From positions 2,108,001 to 2,172,000 of the forward strand of contig NZ_CP024634.1 in NCBI RefSeq assembly GCF_003711265.1: 64,000 nucleotides of DNA, written 5' to 3'. The stretch comes from Bathymodiolus thermophilus thioautotrophic gill symbiont. Lineage in GTDB: Bacteria; Pseudomonadota; Gammaproteobacteria; PS1; Pseudothioglobaceae. This document shows, in pieces, positions 35,807-45,615 of the stretch. Each line of letters begins with the position of its first letter. Position 1 is the stretch's first letter. The notes beneath the pieces were generated by a model. The model had not been told where the DNA came from. It worked only from the letters and a program-made list of their open reading frames with translations, and ran no database searches. Both the position numbers and the translations under genes were made by a program.

Positions 35807-36136
35807 ATGAAAAAACTGAATTTAATTATCCCCTTCATTGTGATTTCTATCTATAGCACGACACACGCATCGACTTCTGCTGCTGTTTGCAAGACAGGAA
35901 AAGACCAAAAAACTTCAAAATCAATCTATTTTTCTTGTTGTTATAATCGGCACACATCTGACTATGGCCACTGGCTTCCATCATTGGCAAACAACAAAGT
36001 TTGTGAAGTTTATGGTGGATATAAGGCAGGAAATTGTGAGCTAACAGGCAATGTTCCTTTGGTAAATAGAAAAACACTAGCGAGTTTAGAGGAACAGTGC
36101 AAAAAGATTGGATATCCGTATATTTCCACCCCTTAA
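35807..36136 (+). CDS. Small cysteine-rich exported protein
   Basis: A 109-residue protein with a signal peptide (MKKLNLIIPFIVISIYSTTH, cleaved near HAS) and six cysteines in the mature part (AAVCKTG, FSCCYNR, KVCEVYG, GNCELTG, EQCKKIG), which suggests three disulfides in the periplasm or outside the cell. No family is recognised. It stands 12 bases upstream of rlmE on the same strand, but no ribosome-site-sharing or functional link is apparent. Confidence 0.55.
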   Translation: MKKLNLIIPFIVISIYSTTHASTSAAVCKTGKDQKTSKSIYFSCCYNRHTSDYGHWLPSLANNKVCEVYGGYKAGNCELTGNVPLVNRKTLASLEEQCKKIGYPYISTP

Positions 36137-36148
36137 AATAATAATTCT

Positions 36149-36766
36149 ATGACAAAAAAAGGCTCTTCTGGTCGCTGGATGAATGAACACCTAAATGATG
36201 AGTATGTCAAACGCTCACAAAAAGAAGGGTATCGGTCGCGTGCAGTGTATAAACTCACAGAAATTGTTGAAAAATATCGGTTTATCAAGCGTGGCGACAC
36301 GGTGCTGGATCTTGGTGCAGCGCCCGGCGGCTGGAGTCAGGTGGCAATTAAAATGGTTGGAAAATCAGGGCAAGTGATTGCCAGTGATATTCTGGATATT
36401 GAGCCGATTGAAAATGTGGATTTTCTGTGTGGTGACTTTACCGAATTAGAAGTTTATGAAGCATTATTAGCGCTCACGCAAGGTAAAAAAGTAGATGTGG
36501 TTTTGAGCGATATGGCGCCAAATATGAGCGGGCAACTCTCAGTTGACATTCCAAAATCCCTATATTTATGCGAATTGGCACTGGATATGGCAATCAAAAC
36601 CCTTACGCCAAACGGTTATTTCTTTATCAAAGTATTCCAAGGTGCAGGTTTTGATGCGTATGTTAAAGCCTGTCGAATGGCTTTTTCCAAAGTAGTAATT
36701 CGCAAACCTAAAGCGTCTCGTGCACGCTCTAAAGAAGTATATTTATTAGCCAGTAGTTTAAAATAG
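36149..36766 (+). CDS. rlmE: 23S rRNA 2'-O-methyltransferase RlmE
   Basis: FtsJ/RrmJ enzyme that methylates the 2'-OH of U2552 (E. coli numbering) in the peptidyl-transferase A loop, using S-adenosylmethionine. The 205-residue protein has the N-terminal [20 protein letters not shown] with YRSRAVYKL (first catalytic Lys), the SAM loop [15 protein letters not shown], the [12 protein letters not shown] motif and FFIKVFQG (catalytic Lys). Complete and of standard length. It is followed after six bases by the polyprenyl synthase, with no ftsH downstream as in E. coli. Confidence 0.96.
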   Translation: MTKKGSSGRWMNEHLNDEYVKRSQKEGYRSRAVYKLTEIVEKYRFIKRGDTVLDLGAAPGGWSQVAIKMVGKSGQVIASDILDIEPIENVDFLCGDFTELEVYEALLALTQGKKVDVVLSDMAPNMSGQLSVDIPKSLYLCELALDMAIKTLTPNGYFFIKVFQGAGFDAYVKACRMAFSKVVIRKPKASRARSKEVYLLASSLK

Positions 36767-36772
36767 CAAACT

Positions 36773-37744
36773 ATGGAATCATTTGCAGATATTCAAAATT
36801 TAATTAAAGCTGATGTTGAGAAAACAAATCAAGTGCTGATTCAACACTTGAGTTCAGATGTGGCACTTATCAATCAAATGAGTGGGTACATTATTAACGC
36901 TGGCGGTAAGCGCTTACGCCCCTTGTTGTTACTATTGTGCGCACGCGCTAGTAATTATCAGGGCAATCACCATTATTTAATGGCTGTGGTCATTGAGCTA
37001 ATTCACACAGCCACCCTATTACACGATGATATTGTCGATGAATCACATAGTCGCCGTGGCAAGGAGACTGCTAACGAAGTTTGGGGTAATGCTGCCAGTG
37101 TTTTAGTGGGAGATTTCTTGTATTCTCGCGCTTTTGAAATGATGGTTGAGCCCGATTCAATGCAGATAATGAGAATCCTCTCTAAAGCCACTAATGAGAT
37201 TGCACAGGGTGAAGTTTTACAATTGTTAAACTGCCAAAACGCCGCACTTACCGAAGCCGAATATTATCAAGTAATTGAACGCAAAACAGCCGTACTATTT
37301 CAGGCAGCCACACAAATTGGCGGTATTTTATCAGAGGTAGACGCCGCACAAGAGCAAGCACTAAGAGCGTATGGTTTACACTTGGGCAATGCCTTTCAAA
37401 TTATTGACGATGTGTTAGATTACCAGTCAGATGCTGACACTATGGGTAAAGAAGTTGGTGATGATTTGAGCGAAGGAAAAGCCACTTTACCAATGATTTA
37501 CGCACTCAAAAACGCCTCACCCAAAGACAGGCAACTACTTGAAGAGGCAATCAACAATGCAGACAATAGCAAAATTGAACAGGTGATTAATATTTTACAA
37601 TCGGTAAATGCTTTTGATTACACTCACAAACAAGCGCAAAAATCAGCCGATCTTGCAAAACAATCCTTAGACTCACTGCAAGATTCTAAATACAAAGAAG
37701 CACTCATTCTGCTCTGCGACTTGTCGTTACAAAGAAAGTCTTAG
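36773..37744 (+). CDS. ispB: Octaprenyl/polyprenyl diphosphate synthase
   Basis: Trans-prenyltransferase that builds the long isoprenoid tail of ubiquinone from farnesyl and isopentenyl diphosphates. The 323-residue protein carries both aspartate-rich motifs, LLHDDIVDESHSRRG (first) and FQIIDDVLDYQSDADTMGK (second), plus GGKRLRPLLLLL for diphosphate binding. Small residues before the first motif (ELIHTATLLHDD) allow a long product, as in IspB rather than IspA. Chain length cannot be fixed from sequence alone. It lies 3 bases before the helicase gene in an apparent three-gene unit. Confidence 0.92.
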   Translation: MESFADIQNLIKADVEKTNQVLIQHLSSDVALINQMSGYIINAGGKRLRPLLLLLCARASNYQGNHHYLMAVVIELIHTATLLHDDIVDESHSRRGKETANEVWGNAASVLVGDFLYSRAFEMMVEPDSMQIMRILSKATNEIAQGEVLQLLNCQNAALTEAEYYQVIERKTAVLFQAATQIGGILSEVDAAQEQALRAYGLHLGNAFQIIDDVLDYQSDADTMGKEVGDDLSEGKATLPMIYALKNASPKDRQLLEEAINNADNSKIEQVINILQSVNAFDYTHKQAQKSADLAKQSLDSLQDSKYKEALILLCDLSLQRKS

Positions 37745-37747
37745 TAT

Positions 37748-39790
37748 ATGCTCTCAGATGAATTAAAAACCCAAATTCGTAACTCATTCATTGCGTTAAA
37801 ATCGGATATGGACGGCTTTCAAGCGCGTGGATCACAAAACAAAATGATGGCAGAAATCTCCAAAACTTTAACAGGAGAATATGAAAAGAGCAACAGAATC
37901 CTATGTGTAGAAGCACCCACTGGCACTGGCAAAACTTTTGCCTATTTACTCAGTAGCATCCCCATCGCTAAGGCCAATAAAAAAAAACTGATTGTCTCCA
38001 GCGCCAATGTTGCCCTACAAGAGCAATTGCTACTTAAAGACCTGCCCGAAGCGCAAAAATATTGCGCCGTAGATTTTGAATACACACTGGTTAAAGGGCG
38101 TTCTCGCTATGTGTGCATTCGCAATTTAATCAATTTAACCGAAGACAACGCTAGCAATAACAGCGATTTACTGTTTAATGAACCACCACAAGCCTACCAA
38201 CTAAAACAAATGAGCGAATTGCTGGAAGATTATTCCGCCAAACAATGGAATGGCGAGATTGATGATTTAGCACGCATGCCTGATTCTACACTGTGGCAAA
38301 AAATTGCTTGCAATCGTTTCACTTGCACAGCGAGAAACTGTGAATTTTATGCCGAATGTGCTTTTTTTAAATCTCGCAAAAAAATCTCTCACGCCGATGT
38401 TATTGTCGCTAATCACGATTTGGTGCTGGCAGATTTGTCAACTGGCAATACAGTTTTACCCGATGTGGCCGATTCTATTCTCATCTTCGATGAAGCGCAC
38501 CATCTCAATACCAAGGCACTATCACACTTTTCACTCAGCACCAACACTGAGTTTATCAAAAATAGCATTCGCCAAGCTCAAGGCACCAGTGAGCAAATCG
38601 CCAAACTCATGGAACAAGAGCCTATTGAAATTGATATTAAGCAAGTGGATGACTACCTGCAAGACTTGATTGAACTGCTAAAAATGCTGTCTTTTGAAGA
38701 GGATGTGTTTTTGTTTAACCAAGGGCAAATAGATGACAGTATTGCCAAAGTTAGCGCACAAATCAGCACACTCATCACTCAAATATTATCCAGATTTGCC
38801 ATCTTGAAAGACACATGGACAGATTATCTACGGATTCAACCCGTTGAAAAAAGCATTGCCGACCCACTTAACAATGCCATTGGCGAATGTGAGCAGCACT
38901 TAATTGGTATTATTGAATTATTTTCATCTTTTTTGCAAACCGACGATGCCAGCAAAAGTCCGCATTCTCGTTGGATTAGCAAAAATATCGCCAATAAAAA
39001 AACCAATTACAGTTTACACAGTGCGCAAACAGACATTTCCACTAACCTTGATAACCTGATTTGGTCTAAAGCAGCAGGCTGCATTTTGACCTCTGCCACC
39101 CTCTCGTCACTCGGTAGTTTTGATAGACTCAACCAGCAACTGGGTTTAATCAAAAGTGATAACCAATATTTACGCTTACCATCGCCCTTTGCTTTTGATC
39201 AAGTAGATTTTGTGATTGCCAAGTTCGATGCCGCCCCTCAACAAGTTTATGAACATACACAAGAGGTAGCAAGGCAACTATTACAGCGCATCAATGCTAA
39301 TGAAGGTTCACTGGTTTTATTCGCCTCAAACAAGCAAATGCAACTGGTAGCAGACTTGGTTGAAAACAAATTAGAGCCACATTTGTTGGTACAAGGTGAA
39401 TTTTCCAAAAAACTCATTTTAGAAAAACACATCAACCTGCGCAAAAAAAACCAAGGTAGTGTGATTTTTGGCCTAGACAGTTTTGCCGAAGGCGTGGATT
39501 TAAAAGGGGACAACCTCACCCATGTGGTTATCGTTAAATTGCGCTTTAGCGTCCCCACTTCGCCGATTGACAAAACTTTAGCAGGTTATTTAGAATCACA
39601 AAAACGCAATCCATTTATGGAAATCTCCTTACCCGATGCATCACTCAAACTCATTCAAGCCTGTGGCAGACTCATTCGCACCGAAACTGATACCGGTAAA
39701 ATCACCATTTTTGACAATCGCCTGGTAACCAAATTCTACGGCAAACAACTGCTTGCCGCCCTACCAAACTACAATATAGTTACTGAATAA
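37748..39790 (+). CDS. DinG-family ATP-dependent DNA helicase
   Basis: XPD/DinG-type superfamily 2 helicase, 5'-3' polarity in the family. The 680-residue protein has Walker A (VEAPTGTGKTFAYLL), the DEAH box (LIFDEAHHLN), VANHDLVLADL, and motif VI (LIQACGRLIRTETDTG). Between Walker A and DEAH four cysteines (RYVCIRN, then CNRFTCTARNCEFYAECAFF) supply an iron-sulfur cluster. The arrangement is that of DinG/YoaA rather than RecQ. It acts on R-loops and stalled forks in E. coli. The stop codon lies two bases before the R2 repeat that separates it from the convergent DUF2927 gene. Confidence 0.9.
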   Translation: MLSDELKTQIRNSFIALKSDMDGFQARGSQNKMMAEISKTLTGEYEKSNRILCVEAPTGTGKTFAYLLSSIPIAKANKKKLIVSSANVALQEQLLLKDLPEAQKYCAVDFEYTLVKGRSRYVCIRNLINLTEDNASNNSDLLFNEPPQAYQLKQMSELLEDYSAKQWNGEIDDLARMPDSTLWQKIACNRFTCTARNCEFYAECAFFKSRKKISHADVIVANHDLVLADLSTGNTVLPDVADSILIFDEAHHLNTKALSHFSLSTNTEFIKNSIRQAQGTSEQIAKLMEQEPIEIDIKQVDDYLQDLIELLKMLSFEEDVFLFNQGQIDDSIAKVSAQISTLITQILSRFAILKDTWTDYLRIQPVEKSIADPLNNAIGECEQHLIGIIELFSSFLQTDDASKSPHSRWISKNIANKKTNYSLHSAQTDISTNLDNLIWSKAAGCILTSATLSSLGSFDRLNQQLGLIKSDNQYLRLPSPFAFDQVDFVIAKFDAAPQQVYEHTQEVARQLLQRINANEGSLVLFASNKQMQLVADLVENKLEPHLLVQGEFSKKLILEKHINLRKKNQGSVIFGLDSFAEGVDLKGDNLTHVVIVKLRFSVPTSPIDKTLAGYLESQKRNPFMEISLPDASLKLIQACGRLIRTETDTGKITIFDNRLVTKFYGKQLLAALPNYNIVTE

Positions 39791-39791
39791 C

Positions 39792-39880
39792 GCTATTTTT
39801 GAAAATAAAATGAATAATATAGTGTCAATACTTGAGATAAGGATAGGCACTAGATTGTTTGGTTGATTTTTGAAAATGGC
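39792..39880. repeat. Intact short R2 repeat between convergent genes
   Basis: Fills essentially the whole spacer: the left end (GCTATTTTTGAAAATAAA) is two bases from the helicase stop and the right end (TTTTTGAAAATGGC) one base from the DUF2927 stop. The inverted ends could fold as a shared terminator. It is the uninterrupted form used to show the R1 insertion elsewhere. Confidence 0.8.
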
Positions 39881-39881
39881 A

Positions 39882-40676
39882 TTATTCCAATTGCCGACTA
39901 AGCCTCAGTTCTCGTGCTTTTGCTATCGCATTCTTAATTAAACCTTGTTGCTCAAAATCAAGTAATATTTTATCAACAATAGGGATGCTTTGCTTGACGC
40001 TCATACCAATTCTAAGGCGCTGGTCATATAATATCTTCAACATTAAATAATCTAGCCCTGACAATAAATCCAATACACTTTTGTCATTTGCCACCGAAGG
40101 GTTAACCCAATCAGAATCATTTGGTAAACCCATGGCTTGAGCAAGCTCCTCTACGATACAAGCAGGCAACAAACCATAACGCATAGCGTGATCAACAGGA
40201 ATAATAACGGTAGCATCGACCAATTCATAATGCCTGTGTTTAATAAACAACAAGCAATTAGATTTAGTGTCAATATTTTTTATTGTAGTGCTGGTGTATT
40301 TCTCAATGGCTTCTTTGTAATATGAACGCTTGGTGAGAATAATTTTAAAGTTGGCATAATAATCACTTTTGACAATCGGCAAGGCAGTAATATCAGACAA
40401 GTCTTTAAAATGCTCATCAATCAAATTTTCAGCCATTTCAAAATCTGCTGGAAGTTCAAAATACTCAACTTTATATTGAATACGATTTTTCCAGCGCCTT
40501 AGATTACTTGCTCCTTTACGGTATTCATTTTTGTAGGCGATTTCAAAAAAGGCTTTTTTTATATAGTCTTTAGATTGCCACGATGCACCTTGCCAATTAC
40601 TGGCATAAGTTATTGATAAAAAAACAACCGATAAAAACCCTAACCCAATTTTAAATAGAGCGGATTTAATAACCAC
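39882..40676 (-). CDS. DUF2927 family exported protein linked to type I secretion
   Basis: A 264-residue protein with an N-terminal signal/anchor (MVIKSALFKIGLGFLSVVFL) and the DUF2927 domain, recognised by the block CIVEELAQAMGLPNDSDWVN and the tail LMLKILYDQRLRIGMS. The EELxQxxGLxxD arrangement looks like an altered zinc-peptidase helix, but a HExxH is not present, so protease activity is only a speculation. It is the last gene of the secretion operon, starting one base after the HlyD-like gene ends, and is expected in the periplasm. No LapG/LapD pair is seen in the window, so it is a candidate accessory or processing factor for the adhesins. Confidence 0.75.
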   Translation of the reverse strand: MVIKSALFKIGLGFLSVVFLSITYASNWQGASWQSKDYIKKAFFEIAYKNEYRKGASNLRRWKNRIQYKVEYFELPADFEMAENLIDEHFKDLSDITALPIVKSDYYANFKIILTKRSYYKEAIEKYTSTTIKNIDTKSNCLLFIKHRHYELVDATVIIPVDHAMRYGLLPACIVEELAQAMGLPNDSDWVNPSVANDKSVLDLLSGLDYLMLKILYDQRLRIGMSVKQSIPIVDKILLDFEQQGLIKNAIAKARELRLSRQLE

Positions 40677-41846
40677 TTACTTTTCGTTAAGCGCGCCGCC
40701 AAATCCACGAGAGATAGGCTTGATAAGGTAGGTAAACAAAGAGCGCGTACCAACTTTAACATCAACCGTACCTGACATACCAAGCTTCGGCTTAATTAAC
40801 TTAGATTTTTCGTTTTCATCATGCTCTGGACCTTCAATTTTAATGTTAACTTGATAAAAAGCCGTTTCTCTGCCCGAGGGGTCTTTATCTAACAAAGTAT
40901 CCGAACTAATATAAGTCACTGTGCCCTTTAAGCCACCAAAAATCGTATAATCAAAAGCATCAAGTTTAATCGTTGCTAACATACCAGGAATTAATCGACC
41001 AATATCTACAGGGGCAATTTTTGCCTCTAAAATCACACCACCTTGTGAGGGAGATATTTCCATCAACTGCTCACCCGAACGCAACACGCCACCTACGGTT
41101 GTTACCTTTAAATCTTTAACAATACCATTCACAGGAGAATGAACACTGGTGTATTCCAAAACACTTTGTTGTTTTTTTAACTTATGCAAAACACCTGCCA
41201 ACTCGCCTTCTATTTTTTTAACTTCGGTACTGGCTTTTTCATAATACTTGTTTTCAGTATCGGCCAATCTACGCCTAAAGTCTAGCATTTTTTGCTTAAC
41301 TCTTAACACTTCTAATTGCCCCACATCACCATTTTTTTCTAAGGTTTCATTGATTCTCCACTCTTCAATGCTAATATCAAGACTCTCTTTTAGAATGGAT
41401 ACTTCTTGTTCTAGGGAATGTTTTTGTTGTTTATACAAAGCAGTTTGAGCCTTTATAAAATCAGGATATTTTTTTGTTAGTTTGTCAAATACCAGTGGTG
41501 CTCTTAGCAAAATAGCTTGCGATCTTGCCAACTCTGACTTTAAATGTGCTACTTGAGATTCAATTTCGTAATAACCCGCTTGTGCACGGTCATTCTCTAG
41601 CGTTGCCAATAATTGACCTTGGATAACCTTCTCACCCTCTTTCACCAAAAGCTTAGACAAAACACCGCCATCTGCCACTTGAATAATTTGATTACTGCCA
41701 TTTGCCACTACTTTACCTTGGGAGCGCACAGTTTCATCAATATCAAAGATGGTTGCCCACAAGATAAAAGCAAACAAGGCGCTCAACAATACATAAGGTA
41801 CCGAAAACGAATGCTCAATTTTTAATAAAATTTTCTCTAGACTCAT
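40677..41846 (-). CDS. HlyD-family membrane fusion protein of a type I secretion system
   Basis: Periplasmic adaptor joining the ABC transporter to the outer-membrane channel. The 389-residue protein has one N-terminal transmembrane helix (VPYVLLSALFAFILWATIF), the biotinyl-lipoyl halves (VADGGVLSKLLVKEGEKVIQ and YTSVHSPVNGIVKDLKV), a long coiled coil between them (about residues 95-230) and the HlyD beta-barrel (GMLATIKLDAFDYTIFGGLK). It overlaps the ABC gene by four bases (ATGA) and the DUF2927 gene abuts it. It resembles LapC-type adaptors of large adhesin exporters. Confidence 0.92.
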   Translation of the reverse strand: MSLEKILLKIEHSFSVPYVLLSALFAFILWATIFDIDETVRSQGKVVANGSNQIIQVADGGVLSKLLVKEGEKVIQGQLLATLENDRAQAGYYEIESQVAHLKSELARSQAILLRAPLVFDKLTKKYPDFIKAQTALYKQQKHSLEQEVSILKESLDISIEEWRINETLEKNGDVGQLEVLRVKQKMLDFRRRLADTENKYYEKASTEVKKIEGELAGVLHKLKKQQSVLEYTSVHSPVNGIVKDLKVTTVGGVLRSGEQLMEISPSQGGVILEAKIAPVDIGRLIPGMLATIKLDAFDYTIFGGLKGTVTYISSDTLLDKDPSGRETAFYQVNIKIEGPEHDENEKSKLIKPKLGMSGTVDVKVGTRSLFTYLIKPISRGFGGALNEK

Positions 41847-44008
41847 GATTTTTCCTCTTTTGGTTGCGCTTGCGTTACTTGTGCTTGTTGAGCTTGCTGC
41901 TGTGGCTGCCCTTGTTGTGACGCGCCCCCTTGTGACTTACCAGAGAGTGCTGCAATCACTTCTGCTTTTGGACCATCCATAATAATTTGATTTTTATTAA
42001 CCACAATCAAGCGATCAACCAATTCTATCATTTCCATCTTATGAGTAACCAAAACCAGCGTATCTTCTGGTCTAATGGTTTTCTTAAACATAGCAATTAA
42101 CAAAGCCTCTAGATTTCTATCAACCGATGCTGTTGGCTCATCTAACAACCATATTCTTGGCTCTCTCAATACCACACGAGTAAGATTTAATAACTGCTTT
42201 TGACCGCCAGACAACCCCAATCCGCCTTCAGAAATTTCATGCTCCAACCCTTTTTCACTGGCAGAAATAACGCTATCTAGTAATCCCGTTATTTTTGATA
42301 CCGCTAAAATCTTTTCATCACCGGGATCAACCAGCCCAAGGATTAGATTTTCTCTCACAGTACCTTTAAACAAACGACCTTCTTGCTGTAAAAAACCAAT
42401 ATTTTCAGATAATACAGGTTTTGAGATGTGTGCCAAATCAATGTCATTCATTAAAATCCTGCCTGCATTGGGCTTATACATACCACTCAGCAAACGAAGT
42501 AATGAGGTTTTTCCCGAGCCAATTGGCCCTAAAACACCAATCTTCTCACCTGATTTAATAGTCATTTCTGGTAATGCCAATGCCACCTTATTGCCATAAT
42601 TAAACTGTGTTTTTTCCTCAATAAAGAAATCAGTTTTTAAATTATCGGGCACAATAGGTTGTTCAATGCCATCATGGTCGCACTTTAATTCCCAAATCAC
42701 ATCTAGAGATTTAATCGCCGACTTGGTGTTTGCCCACTGCACTAACTGTGCTGGAATTTGCGCAACAGGTGCTAAAATTCTACCTGATAGAATCGAACAA
42801 GCAATCAATCCACCCATGGTTAAACCGCCACCACCAATCATCATTGCACCAAATGCCACCATAATCACAAATGAGGACTGCTGAAACAATGCCACCATAT
42901 ATTGAGATTGGTCGGTCATACGCTTCATTTCTAAGTCGTAGCCACGCCCTTCATCAGTCACATTCATCCAATTTGAAAGCATACGCCAACCGCCTTGCCC
43001 TGATTTAATGGTTTCTGCCCCTTCAACTGACTCCACCAACATACCCACTCTAAGGTTAACTGATTCGTTAATATTGTCTGCTAATTTTTCAATCTTTGCA
43101 TGAAAATATAAGCCTGTTGCAGTGGCAACAAAGAAAAATGCAACCGGCACAAATGCCAATTTACCTGCAATAACAACAATCAATAAAACATAAAATAAAA
43201 CAAATGGCACATCCACAACTAAATAAGTGGTAATAGAAGACAAGAAAGAGCGTACCGATTCATAGCCACGCATTTGCGATGCTAAACTACCCACACTTTT
43301 TGGCAATTGATCCATACGCAATGCTAAAAAGCGTTTATACACATCTCTGGACAGTCGTCTATCAATGTTTTCAATCAGTTTTTCATACAAACCTGCACGC
43401 GTTAATTTAGCAATAAAATCTAATAGCGTCAACACCAGCACACCAATGGTTAATACCATTAAAGTTTGGGCAGCACCTGTCGGCACAACTCGGTCATATA
43501 CTTGCATTGAATAAAAAGCACTGGCTACCGCAACAATATTAATAAATACGCCTGCCACAGAAGCGTTAATCAGCCATTTTTTATGAATAATAATTTCATT
43601 CTTAACCATCTGAAAAATTCGACTTTTGCCAACATCAAGTTTTTTCTTCATATTGAGGGCAAATAATTCGTACTCCTCTAAATCCTCAATGACCAACTCT
43701 AACCAAGTGTGTTGATCCGCAGAAAACCACTCGCCAATCCACTCGCCCTTGGCATTATGACTTTTAAGCACACCCCAGCCCTGATCTTTATCAAAAATCA
43801 ACATGGGTAATATTGATGGATCGTTAATAGTTTTTATTTTTTTAGGCGTTCGCAGGAGTAATTCTGAGCAAATGCCTTTTAACATTGCCAACTTGGCAAC
43901 CGACTCATTAAATTCATCCTCAACGACTTGTTGAAGTTCCACCCTATCAAAACGGGAGCGCTGGAGTTGTGCTAAACGCTGAAGGCTAGTAAGTAAACTG
44001 TTTCTCAT
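41843..44008 (-). CDS. Type I secretion ABC transporter (LapB-like)
   Basis: A 721-residue inner-membrane ATPase-permease. The N-terminal ~125 residues look like a C39-like domain without a catalytic cysteine (contains VVEDEFNESVAKLAML), as in exporters of RTX proteins and adhesins, so no leader peptidase activity is expected. Six membrane helices follow, then the nucleotide-binding domain with Walker A (VLGPIGSGKTSLLRL), signature (LGLSGGQKQLLNLTRVVL) and Walker B (IWLLDEPTASVDR). The C-terminus is a Gln-rich tail (SQQGQPQQQAQQAQV) that is not part of the family core. Gene order with adhesin, TolC-like and HlyD-like genes confirms the role. Confidence 0.93.
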   Translation of the reverse strand: MRNSLLTSLQRLAQLQRSRFDRVELQQVVEDEFNESVAKLAMLKGICSELLLRTPKKIKTINDPSILPMLIFDKDQGWGVLKSHNAKGEWIGEWFSADQHTWLELVIEDLEEYELFALNMKKKLDVGKSRIFQMVKNEIIIHKKWLINASVAGVFINIVAVASAFYSMQVYDRVVPTGAAQTLMVLTIGVLVLTLLDFIAKLTRAGLYEKLIENIDRRLSRDVYKRFLALRMDQLPKSVGSLASQMRGYESVRSFLSSITTYLVVDVPFVLFYVLLIVVIAGKLAFVPVAFFFVATATGLYFHAKIEKLADNINESVNLRVGMLVESVEGAETIKSGQGGWRMLSNWMNVTDEGRGYDLEMKRMTDQSQYMVALFQQSSFVIMVAFGAMMIGGGGLTMGGLIACSILSGRILAPVAQIPAQLVQWANTKSAIKSLDVIWELKCDHDGIEQPIVPDNLKTDFFIEEKTQFNYGNKVALALPEMTIKSGEKIGVLGPIGSGKTSLLRLLSGMYKPNAGRILMNDIDLAHISKPVLSENIGFLQQEGRLFKGTVRENLILGLVDPGDEKILAVSKITGLLDSVISASEKGLEHEISEGGLGLSGGQKQLLNLTRVVLREPRIWLLDEPTASVDRNLEALLIAMFKKTIRPEDTLVLVTHKMEMIELVDRLIVVNKNQIIMDGPKAEVIAALSGKSQGGASQQGQPQQQAQQAQVTQAQPKEEKS

Positions 44009-44043
44009 TGAATGTCCTTAATTATATTAATATTTGTCATTAT

Positions 44044-45615
44044 TTATTTTTCACCTTTTGGCGAGAATTGAATAGACTTGTCAGATGTTTTTTTACTTGG
44101 TGACCAGTTGTCCATTTTTTTGATAAAATTACTAAAACCATTGTCTTTTACTGTTTTGATAATGTTTTGATGTGTTTCAACATCAGCAGACCAAACAATT
44201 TTATCCACTTCATCTTCATCTTTAGTAAAGATGAGATCCAATACTTTATCAGAAATACCTGCCTGAGGCACATTCTCTACCCCCGGTCGCCACAATGTTT
44301 TACTTGAATTAAGCGTCCTTTTAGGTTTGGTGTTAGAAAATGGCTTAAGAATGTTATTCATACGCTTCACATAAATAAAAATCCGCCAATTAACAGTTGC
44401 CGTTTCAGCGTAAACATTCGCTAATTGCGCTTCTAATTGCGATACCTCGCGAATGGAAGTCATCACATCGTTCCATTGCTTTCTACCTGCTAAAAACTGC
44501 CGATACCAAGACTTCTGCACTTCTTTTATATTTTCTAATGAGATCAACAACAATTCTTGTTGTTGCTTGTAAGATTTGGAAGATGCCCAATCTAATTCAA
44601 TTTGCTGTGCAATTTTATTTTTTGCGTCTTGAATTTTTGACTGTGCAGATTTGTAACGATGTTTGATTTGTTTAACCTGTGACAAACTAGACAAACCAGC
44701 GCCAAAACTACTGTTTAACTCAAGGAATATACGATCCTGTGGACTGCTTTCAGCCCGCGTAAAATCACCCCATTGGCGTTCAACTCTTAGATTAATACCA
44801 GGATAAAGGCTGGCTTTGGCTTGTTTTAATTCAGACTTTAATGCCCGACTTTCAGCTTGATTTTTTTTAATTTGAGGGCTAAGTAATAAGGCTCTACTTT
44901 TAAGTTTTTCCAAGTTATTGCCAAACTCAATAATATAAAAATCTCTAATTAGCGCTTCTGGATCAAGTTTTAGGCCTAACAATTCCTCTAAATTACGCAA
45001 AGCATTTTCATGCTGAATAATCGCAGAATTTAAATTTGTACCCGATTGAGTGGTGCGTGAAGTCGCCAACTTCAGATCACTTATCGAAGACAAACCTTGT
45101 TCAATACGACGCTTTAGACGCACATTAAGCATATCATGCTCTTTTTTGCTTTTGCCATAAGCCTCTTTCTTTAAAAAACTGTCATACCAACGACTGTAGG
45201 CTTTAATTACTTTTAATGCCAAGTCACGCTCCGCAATTCTCGTTGACTCATGTGCGACAGAGAATTTTTCTCTAGAATTTTCTAATCTCGCATCAATTGC
45301 GCCACCTGCCCATAAAGGCTGAGAAAAACTAAGCAGCGCAATGCGCTCATCACCACCATAATTAATATCTGTACTAGAGGCTTTAACTTGTTTAACTGAG
45401 AAACTAGGTGTGGGAAAATAACGCCACTTAGCACCAGTTATCTCATCCTTGGCAGAATTCTCTAAAAAAACGCTACTTTTAATACTGGGATGATAAGCAA
45501 TCGCTTTGTTGATTAAATTTGGCAAACTAAACGCACCATTAGTTCGCGCATTGGCATTCATCACTAAAGCGCAAAGCAAAAGTGCAGTAATTGTTATTTT
45601 ATTATTTAAAATCAT
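44044..45615 (-). CDS. TolC-family outer membrane channel of the type I secretion system
   Basis: A 523-residue outer-membrane efflux protein. Signal peptide (MILNNKITITALLLCALVMN, cleaved near NAR), then two TolC-type helical halves (for example AIDARLENSREKFSVAHEST and AQSKIQDAKNKIAQQIEL). The start overlaps the adhesin stop by four bases, so it is translationally coupled to its cargo. An extra C-terminal region of roughly 110 residues (from about LWRPGVENVPQAG) with charged segments goes beyond the TolC core; similar extensions occur in LapE-type channels. Expected to provide the exit duct for the adhesin and probably for the propeller proteins. Confidence 0.9.
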   Translation of the reverse strand: MILNNKITITALLLCALVMNANARTNGAFSLPNLINKAIAYHPSIKSSVFLENSAKDEITGAKWRYFPTPSFSVKQVKASSTDINYGGDERIALLSFSQPLWAGGAIDARLENSREKFSVAHESTRIAERDLALKVIKAYSRWYDSFLKKEAYGKSKKEHDMLNVRLKRRIEQGLSSISDLKLATSRTTQSGTNLNSAIIQHENALRNLEELLGLKLDPEALIRDFYIIEFGNNLEKLKSRALLLSPQIKKNQAESRALKSELKQAKASLYPGINLRVERQWGDFTRAESSPQDRIFLELNSSFGAGLSSLSQVKQIKHRYKSAQSKIQDAKNKIAQQIELDWASSKSYKQQQELLLISLENIKEVQKSWYRQFLAGRKQWNDVMTSIREVSQLEAQLANVYAETATVNWRIFIYVKRMNNILKPFSNTKPKRTLNSSKTLWRPGVENVPQAGISDKVLDLIFTKDEDEVDKIVWSADVETHQNIIKTVKDNGFSNFIKKMDNWSPSKKTSDKSIQFSPKGEK

